Source: Actinomycetes bacterium (GTDB taxonomy: Bacteria; Actinomycetota; Acidimicrobiia; Spongiisociales; UBA4744). From it: a DNA stretch of 13,243 nucleotides. Location of the stretch: NCBI GenBank assembly GCA_024641205.1, contig JAHEDM010000020.1, positions 1-13,243 of the forward strand. Reading direction: 5' to 3'. A model generated the notes under the pieces. That model was not told the DNA's origin. It searched no databases and saw only the letters and a program-made list of their open reading frames with translations. Shown piece after piece: positions 1 through 7,086 of the stretch (its first letter is position 1; each line of letters starts with the position of its first letter). Made by a program: the position numbers and the translations under genes.

Positions 1-707
1 CTCATGGAAACCGGTGCCGGAGCTTCTGCCAGATGGGTAAGCACCCGGGCCACCGGTACAAGCGCATTCTCCGTACCGTACGGCTGGCTCGCGTGTCCTG
101 GTGTGCCTGCCGATTTGAGTCGACGCCAGAACGGGCCCTTCTCCCCCACGCTCACCGGATAGGCAGGCCCGAAAGCGGTCCGGATGGGCGGGTAAGCGAT
201 CTCCGTGAGCAGGTAATCGCATGCGACGTCCTCCCAATGATGCTCGGTCAGGTAGCGAGCGCCCCACAACCCTCCCGCCTCCTCGTCGGCAACGGCCAGA
301 AAGGCCAGGCCGCCCGCCGGTGGCCTGATGCTTCCGTTGAGGAAGCGTTTGAACACTGCAGCCATGGCCGCCGTCTGGTTGAGCATGTCGACCGCTCCCC
401 TGCCCCACACGTACCCGTCGATGACCTCGCCACCAAAAGGATCATGCCGCCAGCCCTGCTCACCGGCGGGGACTACATCGAGGTGACCCATGAGGAGGAG
501 CTTGGGGGCGGTTGGGTCGGTGGCCGGCACGTCGTAGAGAACCGACGTGCGCCCGGGGCGCGGCTCGTATTCGCGACCCGCCTCCCCCAGGTAATCGCGC
601 AACGTCGCCACCGAGCGCTCTTCAAAGCCGCTTCCGGGTGTTCCATCGTTGACGCAGGAGTTTCGGATCAGCGTCTGCAGAAGCTCCGCGATCTCACCCG
701 ATCTCAT
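1..707 (-). CDS. M20-family metallopeptidase, C-terminus cut by the window edge
   Basis: About 235 N-terminal residues are visible, read without interruption to base 1. The zinc-peptidase signature is clear: MGHLDVVP with H75 and D77, then GRGAVDMLN with the bridging D107, then ADEEAGG with E142 as likely catalytic base and E143 as metal ligand. The dimerisation-domain motif GTPGHASQPYGTENA (H205) follows, so this is a dinuclear-zinc amidohydrolase of the M20/M25/M40 group (DapE, ArgE, carboxypeptidase G2 relatives). Substrate cannot be assigned. The position after D107-M is Leu, where many members have Lys. Two in-frame ATGs exist. The one at 707 has a GGGAGG Shine-Dalgarno about 8 bases upstream; the one at 725 has none, so 707 is preferred. 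The start lies inside the end of the Nudix gene (14-base overlap), suggesting translational coupling. No signal peptide is seen, so it is probably cytoplasmic. Confidence 0.9.
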   Translation of the reverse strand, partial: MRSGEIAELLQTLIRNSCVNDGTPGSGFEERSVATLRDYLGEAGREYEPRPGRTSVLYDVPATDPTAPKLLLMGHLDVVPAGEQGWRHDPFGGEVIDGYVWGRGAVDMLNQTAAMAAVFKRFLNGSIRPPAGGLAFLAVADEEAGGLWGARYLTEHHWEDVACDYLLTEIAYPPIRTAFGPAYPVSVGEKGPFWRRLKSAGTPGHASQPYGTENALVPVARVLTHLAEAPAPVSM

Positions 708-1137
708 CCGAATCGCCTCCCGCATGTATTTCGAGCAGAACCGTCACAAGATCAGGCATAGTCGGCGTAACGGGCAAATCCAGTACCTGGTCAAGCGGAA
801 CCCAGGCAACCAATTCGGCGTCGTCTGCGGCCCGGAGCGTCCCACCGATCATCCGAGCCTGGTAGTCAACGAGCGTGTAGTGCCAATCAGGTGGATTGCC
901 GGGCCCGATGGCATCACCCACCCAGACCACTCGCTCGAGTTCGGCTTCGATACCGGTTTCCTCTCGGAGCTCGCGGACGGCTGCCTCCTGCATTGATTCA
1001 CCGTATTCGACTTTCCCGCCCGGGATCGCCCACAGTCCCGCATTGGGACCCCGGCCCCGCTTCACCACCAGCAAGGCGCCGCCCTCGACCACGGCAACTC
1101 CGACGCCCGCTATGGGCCTCCTAGGTTGATCAGCCAT
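694..1137 (-). CDS. Nudix hydrolase
   Basis: This 147-residue protein has a perfect Nudix box at residues 41-63 (GX5EX7REUXEEXGU: G41, E47, R55-E56, E59-E60, G62). The box coordinates Mg2+ for hydrolysis of nucleoside diphosphates linked to another moiety. The single-domain size, an N-terminal strand GVGVAVVEGGALLVVKR and the AIPGGKVEYGES lead-in resemble MutT/ADP-ribose-pyrophosphatase-like housekeeping enzymes. The substrate is not readable from sequence. Its ATG overlaps the end of the GNAT gene by 8 bases and lacks a clear Shine-Dalgarno, so it is probably translated by coupling. Its own end overlaps the M20 peptidase start. It is the third gene of a compact GT2-GNAT-Nudix-M20 unit. A role in clearing damaged nucleotides is possible but only inferred. 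Confidence 0.93.
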   Translation of the reverse strand: MADQPRRPIAGVGVAVVEGGALLVVKRGRGPNAGLWAIPGGKVEYGESMQEAAVRELREETGIEAELERVVWVGDAIGPGNPPDWHYTLVDYQARMIGGTLRAADDAELVAWVPLDQVLDLPVTPTMPDLVTVLLEIHAGGDSDEIG

Positions 1138-1603
1138 CGCGATGGTGCATGACGATCGAACGAGCCGAGAACCCCCCCGACTCGAAAAAATTCTTCACCA
1201 ACCGGTGACCGGGGAGCACATGAGCGTCGAAGAGCCGAAGGCCGCGCCCGCGAAACTCCTCGAGCAGAGCATCACGCATTGCCTCGCCGACGCCCACTTC
1301 GCGGGCTTCCTTTTCGGTGAAGACAAACCGAATCGATCCGATCCGCTCCCCCCGGGCTTGAGCCAGGAGCGGCTCAGATCTCCCCAGGATGAATCCGAAG
1401 ACGGCGTCGTCGATCGTGCCGACGTATATGACCGTGTCGTGGTCCTGGAGGGCATGGCGGAGCGCGTCGATCAACGGCTCTGTCAGCCCGTCGGCAAGTT
1501 CCCACATTCGGTGATACTCACGCATCTCGGCGGCCAGAAGACGGTAGAGCCGGACCAGTTCGTCGAGATCATCCGTAGTCGCCGGTCGGGCCACAACGTT
1601 CAT
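1130..1603 (-). CDS. GNAT-family N-acetyltransferase
   Basis: The 157-residue product has the Gcn5-related acetyltransferase layout. An N-terminal strand and helix (NVVARPATTDDLDELVRLY) are followed by central strands (TVIYVGTIDDAVFGFILG) and motif A around residues 91-120. There IRFVFTEKEAREVGVGEAMRD carries the acetyl-CoA pyrophosphate loop (R/V-G-V-G). The final strand-helix is HVLPGHRLVKNFFESGGF, with the usual late N/K-F-F-E-x-x-G-F pattern. It should transfer an acetyl group from acetyl-CoA to an amine; the acceptor is unknown. The ATG overlaps the stop of the glycosyltransferase gene in an ATGA arrangement, with GAGG about 7 bases upstream. Length is normal for a single-domain GNAT. 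There is no membrane segment. Confidence 0.88.
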   Translation of the reverse strand: MNVVARPATTDDLDELVRLYRLLAAEMREYHRMWELADGLTEPLIDALRHALQDHDTVIYVGTIDDAVFGFILGRSEPLLAQARGERIGSIRFVFTEKEAREVGVGEAMRDALLEEFRGRGLRLFDAHVLPGHRLVKNFFESGGFSARSIVMHHRDG

Positions 1604-2334
1604 CGGCGAACCTCACGCCTGTCGAACATCCGCCCTACCCCCCACTTGGTCACGAGCCACATTGCTTCCAAGACGATGCCGCCCTTCATCTTCGACTCGC
1701 CGTAGATCCGGTCGCGAAACACGATCGGAACCTCGACAATCCGCAGGCCGTTGGCGGTCGCTCGCCACGCCAGTTCCACTTGGAAACCGTACCCGGATGC
1801 TTGACAGGTTTCCGCGCCGAGTTCCGGGAGTCGTTCGGCCCGGTAGGCCCGAAAGCCGGCGGTTGCGTCACGAACCCGCAAGTTGAGCATCAGGCGGGCG
1901 TACAGATTTCCGCCCTGCGACAGGATCCGCCGGTGTATCGGCCAATCCGGTGTGGCTCCACCCGGCACATACCTGCTGCCGATCGCCAGGTCGGCATCTC
2001 CCGAAGCAACCGCATCGACCAGGCGGGGCAGATCGGCCGGGTCGTGGGAGAAGTCCGCATCCATCTCGCAAATCACTCGAGCCTCGCCGGCCAAGGCTTG
2101 TCTGAACCCAACCGCATAGGCAGGGCCCAGCCCTTCCTTGCTCGACCGGTGCAGAACTCCAACCAGTTGGTGGGATCTCGCCAGCTCGTCGGCCAGGGTC
2201 CCGGTTCCGTCAGGAGAGCCGTCATCAACGATCAGGATTCGGTAGCCGTGGGATAAGACGGCCTTCACCAACGCTTCGAGGTTCTCGCGCTCGTTGTACG
2301 TCGGTATGACGACCGTCACCTCATCGGCGCGCAT
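1600..2334 (-). CDS. Polyprenol-phosphate mannosyltransferase-like GT2 glycosyltransferase
   Basis: From the ATG at 2334 this is a 244-residue GT-A enzyme closely matching the dolichol/polyprenol-phosphate mannose synthase pattern. The motifs are VVIPTYNERENL (8-19), VDDGSPDGT (36-44), EMDADFSHDP with the metal-binding DAD (90-99), GSRYVPGG (119-126), RDATAGFRAYR (155-165), SGYGFQVEL (180-188) and FRDRIYGESKM (206-216). It would transfer mannose (or another sugar) from a nucleotide donor to a polyprenyl-phosphate carrier on the inner membrane face, feeding lipoglycan or protein glycosylation. Unlike mycobacterial Ppm1 there is no fused acyltransferase domain and no C-terminal membrane helix. 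The reading frame extends upstream to 2424, but that part overlaps the DUF4193 coding end and lacks family similarity. The chosen start leaves a 20-base gap, with GGAG about 10 bases upstream. The stop overlaps the GNAT start. Sugar specificity is inferred. Confidence 0.92.
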   Translation of the reverse strand: MRADEVTVVIPTYNERENLEALVKAVLSHGYRILIVDDGSPDGTGTLADELARSHQLVGVLHRSSKEGLGPAYAVGFRQALAGEARVICEMDADFSHDPADLPRLVDAVASGDADLAIGSRYVPGGATPDWPIHRRILSQGGNLYARLMLNLRVRDATAGFRAYRAERLPELGAETCQASGYGFQVELAWRATANGLRIVEVPIVFRDRIYGESKMKGGIVLEAMWLVTKWGVGRMFDRREVRR

Positions 2335-2354
2335 CTCGACCAGGCTCCTCCGCG

Positions 2355-2870
2355 TCAAACGCAGTCGCGGCAGATGAGTTTTCGCTTGTTGGCAAGCTGG
2401 CTGGTTCGTTTCACCAGGAAACACGACGAACAGACGAACTCATCAACGCGGGCCTCTTGTGCTCCGACATTGAGACCGAGTTCAGCCCTACGGATCTCCC
2501 TGAGCTCAGTTGCCTCGTTGACCAGCAGCGAATCCTCTGCCTCTTCCGCCAGGAGCTCGAGTTCTTCGGCCTCTAGCTCCTCGAGGGCCTCATCGGCCTC
2601 GACATCGTCCTCATCGTCATCGTCATCGTCCGTTTTGTCGTCGACATCGTCGACATCGTCGGCATCGTCGGCGTCGTCGACATCGTCGTCCACGATCTCG
2701 TCTATGTCTGCGATATCCGCGATGTCGTCCAAGTCTGCGACCTCGTCGATATCTGCGATGTCATCGATGTCTTCATCGATGTCCAACTCCGCACCGTCGG
2801 TGTCTTTATCGACGTCTACTTCTTCGGTGACGACACCCGACTCATCGGCCACCTTGGGTTTGCGGGCCAT
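2355..2870 (-). CDS. DUF4193-family zinc-ribbon protein with an Asp-rich repeat region
   Basis: This 171-residue protein has two distinct halves. The C-terminal part, about residues 141-171, contains DEFVCSSCFLVKRTSQLA followed by ICRDC. This gives a CxxC-16-CxxC zinc knuckle (C147, C150, C167, C170) typical of actinobacterial DUF4193, whose function is unknown to me. Residues about 18-112 are almost entirely Asp/Glu with Ala, Ile and Val (DIADIDEVADLDD-like units, then DDVDDVDD). This makes the protein extremely acidic and longer than the roughly 100 residues I expect for the family. The start is well supported: ATG preceded by GGAGGAGAC. A 72-base spacer with a -10-like TATACT separates it from the lipid kinase gene, so it may head a new transcript with the GT2, GNAT, Nudix and M20 genes. 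Acidic tails of this type can mimic nucleic acid or bind cations, but no role can be assigned. Confidence 0.88.
   Translation of the reverse strand: MARKPKVADESGVVTEEVDVDKDTDGAELDIDEDIDDIADIDEVADLDDIADIADIDEIVDDDVDDADDADDVDDVDDKTDDDDDDEDDVEADEALEELEAEELELLAEEAEDSLLVNEATELREIRRAELGLNVGAQEARVDEFVCSSCFLVKRTSQLANKRKLICRDCV
2601..2780 (-). repeat. Codon-level Asp-rich repeat tract within the DUF4193 gene
   Basis: The plus strand shows near-tandem nonamers of the type GTCGACATC / GTCGGCATC and runs of CATCGT, most regular at 2637-2697. On the coding strand these give GAC, GAT, GCC, GTC and ATC codons for residues 31-90 (Asp with Ala, Ile, Val). The repeat is imperfect and synonymous codons vary, which suggests selection on the protein as well as slippage. 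Copy number is likely to differ between relatives. Confidence 0.8.
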
Positions 2871-2897
2871 GTCTCCTCCGGTTCCAAAAGCGCCGGG

Positions 2898-2903
2898 AGT
2901 ATA
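2898..2903 (-). promoter_or_regulatory. Candidate -10 element for the DUF4193 transcript
   Basis: Reading the minus strand, TATACT lies 27 bases before the ATG at 2870 and fits the actinobacterial TANNNT -10 consensus. A start about 7 bases further on would give a leader near 20 bases containing the strong GGAGGA Shine-Dalgarno. No convincing -35 hexamer lies 16-18 bases upstream, so the call rests on the -10 match, its position in the only sizeable gap between the lipid kinase and GT2 genes, and the AT-rich local context. Confidence 0.45.
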
Positions 2904-2942
2904 TACCGTCCTGGCAGATGCTTTGTGACTCTCTACGATCCT

Positions 2943-3827
2943 CTAGATCTTTATGTTGATGGCTCCGGCCAGAATCTCGCCCTCAACCGGACCGGAGCCG
3001 AAAAACTCTCCGTCTGCCTCGACCGGCCACTCCGGGCTGGTCTCGAGCGTGAATCGGTCCGCCGAGAACCTCTGGACCTTCCTGTCTTTTAGGTGATCAC
3101 CGTTCTTGGCGCGCAACCATAGCCGGGGAACGTCTCGCTTCGAGGCCTTGAACACTTGCATGTCGAACAACCCGTCAGAAACGGTTGCGCGGGGCGCGAT
3201 ATTCCATCCGCCGCCGAAGAATTGGGCGTTGCCGAAAACGACCAGCATTGCCGGCCCCTCGTACGTTCGCCTGCCGGCGACCAACCGGATCTCGGCCTCC
3301 GGGAATCGGGGATAGACAAGCGGCAAAGCTACGTGGTATCTGGCCCGGCCCAGCCAGCGCGGGAGGCGCTCGGCCCGTTTCACCAACGCCGCAAGTACGC
3401 CTGCGTCACCGACATTGATGAAATGTCGCTCTCCCCATCTTCCCCGGAGCAGGCCAACATCGGAACGGTACACCTCCGCGCCGTTCAAGTGACGAGCAGC
3501 TTCTTCCAGACGCTGGGAGATTCCGAAGGTACGCACGAAATCCGAGCCTGATCCGGCCGGGAGCACCCCAAGCGTGGGAGGTTGTTCCCATTGGTGCTGC
3601 ATCAAAGCACCAACGACCAGGTTGATCGTGCCATCGCCTCCCACTGCGACCACCCGGTCCCGGCCGGCCGCCACTGCCTCGTCGACACACTCCCGCACCT
3701 CGGCTTCGCCGTAGGGGGCCACGATCTGTGCGTCGATCCTTTGGGCGTCCAAGACCCGGCGGGTTCGCTGCTCGATCTCCTTGCGCCGTCCGGCATAGGG
3801 ATTGGCTATGACCAGCCAGTCGTTCAC
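2943..3827 (-). CDS. Diacylglycerol kinase-like lipid kinase (YegS/DagK family)
   Basis: This 294-residue protein carries the DAGK catalytic fold. Motifs are ANPYAG (8-13), the nucleotide loop AVGGDGTINLV (61-71), LPAGSGSDFVRTFG (89-102), SDGLFDM (217-223) and the late VEADGE (269-274) that completes the active site. It is expected to use ATP to phosphorylate diacylglycerol or a related lipid at the inner membrane, recycling lipid intermediates or making phosphatidic acid. Relatives act on other lipids, so the substrate is inferred. Length is normal (about 290-310). The start is GTG, in a GTGA overlap with the helicase stop, with AGGAGGT 5 bases upstream, so the two are translationally coupled. 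It is the last gene of the tatA-tatC-helicase chain and is separated from DUF4193 by a promoter-like gap. Confidence 0.92.
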   Translation of the reverse strand: MNDWLVIANPYAGRRKEIEQRTRRVLDAQRIDAQIVAPYGEAEVRECVDEAVAAGRDRVVAVGGDGTINLVVGALMQHQWEQPPTLGVLPAGSGSDFVRTFGISQRLEEAARHLNGAEVYRSDVGLLRGRWGERHFINVGDAGVLAALVKRAERLPRWLGRARYHVALPLVYPRFPEAEIRLVAGRRTYEGPAMLVVFGNAQFFGGGWNIAPRATVSDGLFDMQVFKASKRDVPRLWLRAKNGDHLKDRKVQRFSADRFTLETSPEWPVEADGEFFGSGPVEGEILAGAINIKI

Positions 3828-6373
3828 GACAAACCTCCTGCTGCCACGACGCCGCGGTCGAGCATACGGATCGCGTCGGAAACCTGTCGGCGAAGAGTTG
3901 GTTCGGCATCTCGAAGCTGTCGCAACAGATCGAGCAATTGCCGGCAGGTTCGAACGAAGTCGCCTGCCGCAAGGTCGTCATCGTCGAGGAGACTGTCCAG
4001 ATCCTCGCCATGCGCCCAGGCAAACGCCAGGGCGGAGAAGCCGGGATGTGGTTGGCGGGTTTCCGGGAGATGTCGTGTGCGTTCCGCCTGATTCAGCGAA
4101 TTTCCGCAATCGACCACGGAACTCCAGCGCTCCTCGAGTCCGGGGGTAGGTAGTTGATGGTCCATTTGCTCGGCTCGTGGTTCGTACACAAAACAGGAGG
4201 CGAGCGCGGCCGTTTCCGCTGCGTCCAAGTTGTCGAACACTCCAAGGGAGACTGATTCAGTCACCAGCAGGTCGAGTTCGTTGTAGATGAACCGCAACTG
4301 TTCCCCGGCGGGCGTCAACCCCCAACCGTCGACGTATCCCCATTCGCCGAGCAGATCCAAAATGGCATGGAATTCCTCGACGAGACCCCCGCCTTCGAGA
4401 GCGAGCTGGTGTCTGAGGCGTTGTACCTCGCGCCGGGATCGTTCGATCAGGCGAGCCGCCTTGATATGCGTCGAACGGTCCGGGCAATCAGCAACCGGGT
4501 GGTCTGTGACTGGGTCGGCCCCGGCGGGCTGCATAGGATCTGTCCTGGTCGATCGGAAGCTACGCAGGGCAGTGACAACCGTCTGCTGAAAACCTGGATC
4601 GCGTGGTTGATACGGCTTGGGCAGGGAGAGGACACCCAGCCGCGCCGTTCCGGGGCTGAAATCTCCCGATCGAAACTGCGCAACGGTCCCTTTCTCGGAG
4701 ATCAGCACGACCCGGGGCGGGTCTGCCCCGCGCCATTGCTTGACGACCACGTATCGGCCTGAGCGCTTTCCGCCTGGGATCTCGAGCACCTGGCCCGGCT
4801 GAAGCGTCCTGATGAAGTTGCCTGCCACCTTCCTCAATCCGGCTCCGTCCACGGCTCTCAGCAGCTGCAGGTACTCCTCAACGTCGCCGCGCTCGCACTG
4901 GGATTCCTTTTCGAGCTCGCCAAGACGCTGCTCCTTTGGCTCGAGCGTGCGGCGCAGCGAAGCAACGCTCCGCCGGCGCTGATATTGGCCATACGAGGCG
5001 TTCAGTAATTTCTCGGCCTGGACCTGCGGGTAGTTGGCCACCAGGTTGGCGGCCATGTTGTAGGTCGGCCGGAAGCTGGAACGAAGGGCGTGAGACCCGG
5101 CGGAGGCGATTCCGGCCACGCGGTCGAACTCGATGAACCTCGAGTAGAGCACCACCCCGTATCCCTGAGTATCGATGCCTCTTCGGCCCGCTCGGCCGGT
5201 GAGTTGGGTGTAATCACCCGGCCGGAGCACCTCGTGAGTTTCTCCTGTGAAGCGAGATAGATTCTCGAGTACGACCGTCTTGGCGGGCATGTTGATACCG
5301 AGCGCCAGGGTCTCGGTGGCGAATACCACGCGGATCAGACCGCGCAGGAAGAGATCTTCAACGGTTTCTTTGAAGGCAGGCACCAGCCCGGCATGGTGGG
5401 CGGCAATCCCTGACTGGAGTAGCGCGATCCACCGGTCGTATCCAAGAACGGCCAGGTCTTGGTCATCGAGATGGGCGGTACGCTGTTCGGCGTGCTGGCG
5501 AATCAGCGAACGTTCTTCTGAAGTGGTCAGGCCGATCCCTCCCTCCATGAGGCGTTCCGCCGCGTCCTCGCACCCTGCTCTACTGAAAATGAAATAGATG
5601 GCGGGGAGCATGTCTCGTCCCGCCAGGGCTGCAACGACTTCGCCTCGCCGCGGCGTTGCATACCGGCGCCGGCTTCGCTTGCGCGCCAGCAGCCTCACAA
5701 TGTCCGGGTTCGGTTCGGTTCGTCCCTTGCGCCGAACCAGCATCGGTTCAATCACCAGGCCCTCGTCCGAGAACCGATCCTTTACGGCGTAAAGGCTTTC
5801 CAGGGGAACCGGGCGGGTTTCTTCGATTACCAGCTTGGTTGGGCCACGCCGCGAACGCACCCAATCCGTGAATTCATCTGCATTGGAAACCGTCGCCGAT
5901 AGGCAAACCAGCTGGATATGCGAAGGGGCATGAATGATGACTTCTTCCCAGACGGCCCCCCGAAAGCGGTCTTGCAGGTAGTGCACCTCGTCGAGAATGA
6001 CGGTGTCCAAGTAGTCGAGGCTCTCAGGATCCGAGTAGATCATGTTGCGCAACACCTCGGTGGTCATGACCACGATTGGAGCGTTACCGTTGATCGAGTT
6101 GTCGCCCGTGAGGAGACCCACCCGCTCTTCCCCATATGAGGTTCGGAAATCGGCGAACTTCTGGTTGGAGAGAGCTTTGATCGGTGTCGTATAGAACGCT
6201 CTCCTGCCGCGAGCGAGCGCCAGATGGACGGCCACCTCCGCCACCAGGGTCTTTCCCGATCCCGTTGGGGCTGCAACGACGACCGATGCTCCCGTCTCGA
6301 TGGCCTCTGCGGCGAGCTCCTGAAACGCATCCGGACGGAACGGCAGGTTGGCGAAAAATTCCGTGACACTCAT
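3824..6373 (-). CDS. helY: Ski2/Mtr4-like DEAD/DEAH-box RNA helicase (HelY type)
   Basis: The 849-residue protein is a superfamily 2 helicase. Core motifs in order are VVAAPTGSGKT (Walker A, 32-42), TTPIKALSNQK (62-72), LDEVHYLQD (127-135, DEVH Walker B), LSATVSNADEF (158-168), TETLALGINMPA (353-364) and QLTGRAGRRG (390-399, arginine fingers). After the two RecA domains, residues about 521-573 (VLEIPGGKRSGRYVVV and following) form a small beta-rich insertion like the arch/KOW region of Ski2 relatives. The last 150-160 residues resemble the helical DSHCT domain. It is expected to unwind RNA with ATP in RNA processing or turnover; the bacterial substrate is not known to me. Length is close to the roughly 900 residues of mycobacterial HelY, which also follows tatA-tatC, hence the symbol. 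ATGA overlap joins it to tatC and GTGA overlap joins it to the lipid kinase. The Shine-Dalgarno is weak, consistent with coupling. Confidence 0.94.
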   Translation of the reverse strand: MSVTEFFANLPFRPDAFQELAAEAIETGASVVVAAPTGSGKTLVAEVAVHLALARGRRAFYTTPIKALSNQKFADFRTSYGEERVGLLTGDNSINGNAPIVVMTTEVLRNMIYSDPESLDYLDTVILDEVHYLQDRFRGAVWEEVIIHAPSHIQLVCLSATVSNADEFTDWVRSRRGPTKLVIEETRPVPLESLYAVKDRFSDEGLVIEPMLVRRKGRTEPNPDIVRLLARKRSRRRYATPRRGEVVAALAGRDMLPAIYFIFSRAGCEDAAERLMEGGIGLTTSEERSLIRQHAEQRTAHLDDQDLAVLGYDRWIALLQSGIAAHHAGLVPAFKETVEDLFLRGLIRVVFATETLALGINMPAKTVVLENLSRFTGETHEVLRPGDYTQLTGRAGRRGIDTQGYGVVLYSRFIEFDRVAGIASAGSHALRSSFRPTYNMAANLVANYPQVQAEKLLNASYGQYQRRRSVASLRRTLEPKEQRLGELEKESQCERGDVEEYLQLLRAVDGAGLRKVAGNFIRTLQPGQVLEIPGGKRSGRYVVVKQWRGADPPRVVLISEKGTVAQFRSGDFSPGTARLGVLSLPKPYQPRDPGFQQTVVTALRSFRSTRTDPMQPAGADPVTDHPVADCPDRSTHIKAARLIERSRREVQRLRHQLALEGGGLVEEFHAILDLLGEWGYVDGWGLTPAGEQLRFIYNELDLLVTESVSLGVFDNLDAAETAALASCFVYEPRAEQMDHQLPTPGLEERWSSVVDCGNSLNQAERTRHLPETRQPHPGFSALAFAWAHGEDLDSLLDDDDLAAGDFVRTCRQLLDLLRQLRDAEPTLRRQVSDAIRMLDRGVVAAGGLS

Positions 6374-7086
6374 TTCCGCAAAACGAGCTTGACCAGAAGG
6401 ATGGTCGCCTCATACAAGAGGTAGAGCGGGACCGAGAGAGCCAGGAGGGTGAGCGGATCGCCGGTCGGGGTCACCACTGCCCCCACCACGACAATAGTGA
6501 GCACCGCCCATCGCCTGCCTTTGGATAATTGTTGCGACGACAACAACCCTGCAGCAGAAGCCGCGAAGAGAAACACGGGAAACTCGAAAGCCAGACCGAA
6601 GACGAGCAAGAACCGAAGGGCAAGAGAGATATAGCTGCTCACCCCGATGATGGGATCGAGGCCACTCTGGATGCCGAGCAGGAACTCCAGGCCTCTCGGC
6701 AGAATGAGGTACCCAAACACGACCCCACCGCTGAACAACACCGCCAGCGCCATCACGATCGGCACCGTCCACTTCCGTTCCCGGGCGGTGAGGGCCGGAT
6801 TGACGAACGCCCAGAGCTGGTAGAGCAAGACCGGACTGGCCAGCAAGGTCCCGCCGAACAGGGCAAGCCGCATCGCTACCGAGAAACCTTCGGTCACCTG
6901 GAATTGGGCGAGAGCGTCTGTGTTGTCGATGGCCTGGCGGTACGGGCTCTCGAGGAGGTCAAACAACCAGTCGCGAAAGAAGAATGCGATGACCGCCCCT
7001 ACCGTCAGCGCGGCGGCGCTCTTGACGAGCCGCCAGCGCAGTTCATTGAGATGCTCGAGAATCGGTTGGCGCGGCTCTTCGGTCAC
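6370..7086 (-). CDS. tatC: Sec-independent (Tat) translocase subunit TatC
   Basis: This 238-residue polytopic membrane protein has six hydrophobic segments at roughly 20-37, 70-92, 108-129, 153-176, 193-208 and 211-231. That is the TatC topology with both ends cytoplasmic. The family N-terminus ILEHLNELRWRL includes E15. The first cytoplasmic loop FVNPALTARERKW includes E103. Both match the glutamates known to bind the twin-arginine signal peptide in E. coli TatC. E168 in AFEFPVF corresponds to the conserved polar residue of the fourth helix. It receives folded precursors and works with the TatA-type protein encoded just upstream. The start is GTG, in a GTGA overlap with tatA, with GGAGG 7 bases upstream. 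The stop overlaps the helicase ATG. Shorter than mycobacterial TatC (about 300) mainly because it lacks a long C-terminal tail. Confidence 0.97.
   Translation of the reverse strand: MTEEPRQPILEHLNELRWRLVKSAAALTVGAVIAFFFRDWLFDLLESPYRQAIDNTDALAQFQVTEGFSVAMRLALFGGTLLASPVLLYQLWAFVNPALTARERKWTVPIVMALAVLFSGGVVFGYLILPRGLEFLLGIQSGLDPIIGVSSYISLALRFLLVFGLAFEFPVFLFAASAAGLLSSQQLSKGRRWAVLTIVVVGAVVTPTGDPLTLLALSVPLYLLYEATILLVKLVLRK

Noticed and set aside
33..761. Plus-strand open frame of about 242 codons
   Set aside because: Opposite strand to the M20 peptidase, whose zinc ligands and dimerisation motif read continuously on the minus strand.
2335..2424. Upstream extension of the GT2 glycosyltransferase to an earlier start
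   Set aside because: The added residues overlap the zinc-knuckle coding end of the DUF4193 gene and show no glycosyltransferase similarity; the ATG at 2334 sits at the normal family N-terminus.
2374..2928. Long plus-strand reading frame encoding a poly-Ser protein
   Set aside because: It is the antisense of the DUF4193 gene; Asp codons GAC/GAT read as GTC/ATC/TCG-type codons and create a serine-rich artefact. It has no ribosome site or recognisable domain, while the minus strand has a clear zinc knuckle and Shine-Dalgarno.
2930..2950. GATC/CTCTA repeats after the lipid kinase stop as a terminator
   Set aside because: Only 4-bp pairings are possible and no U-tract follows.
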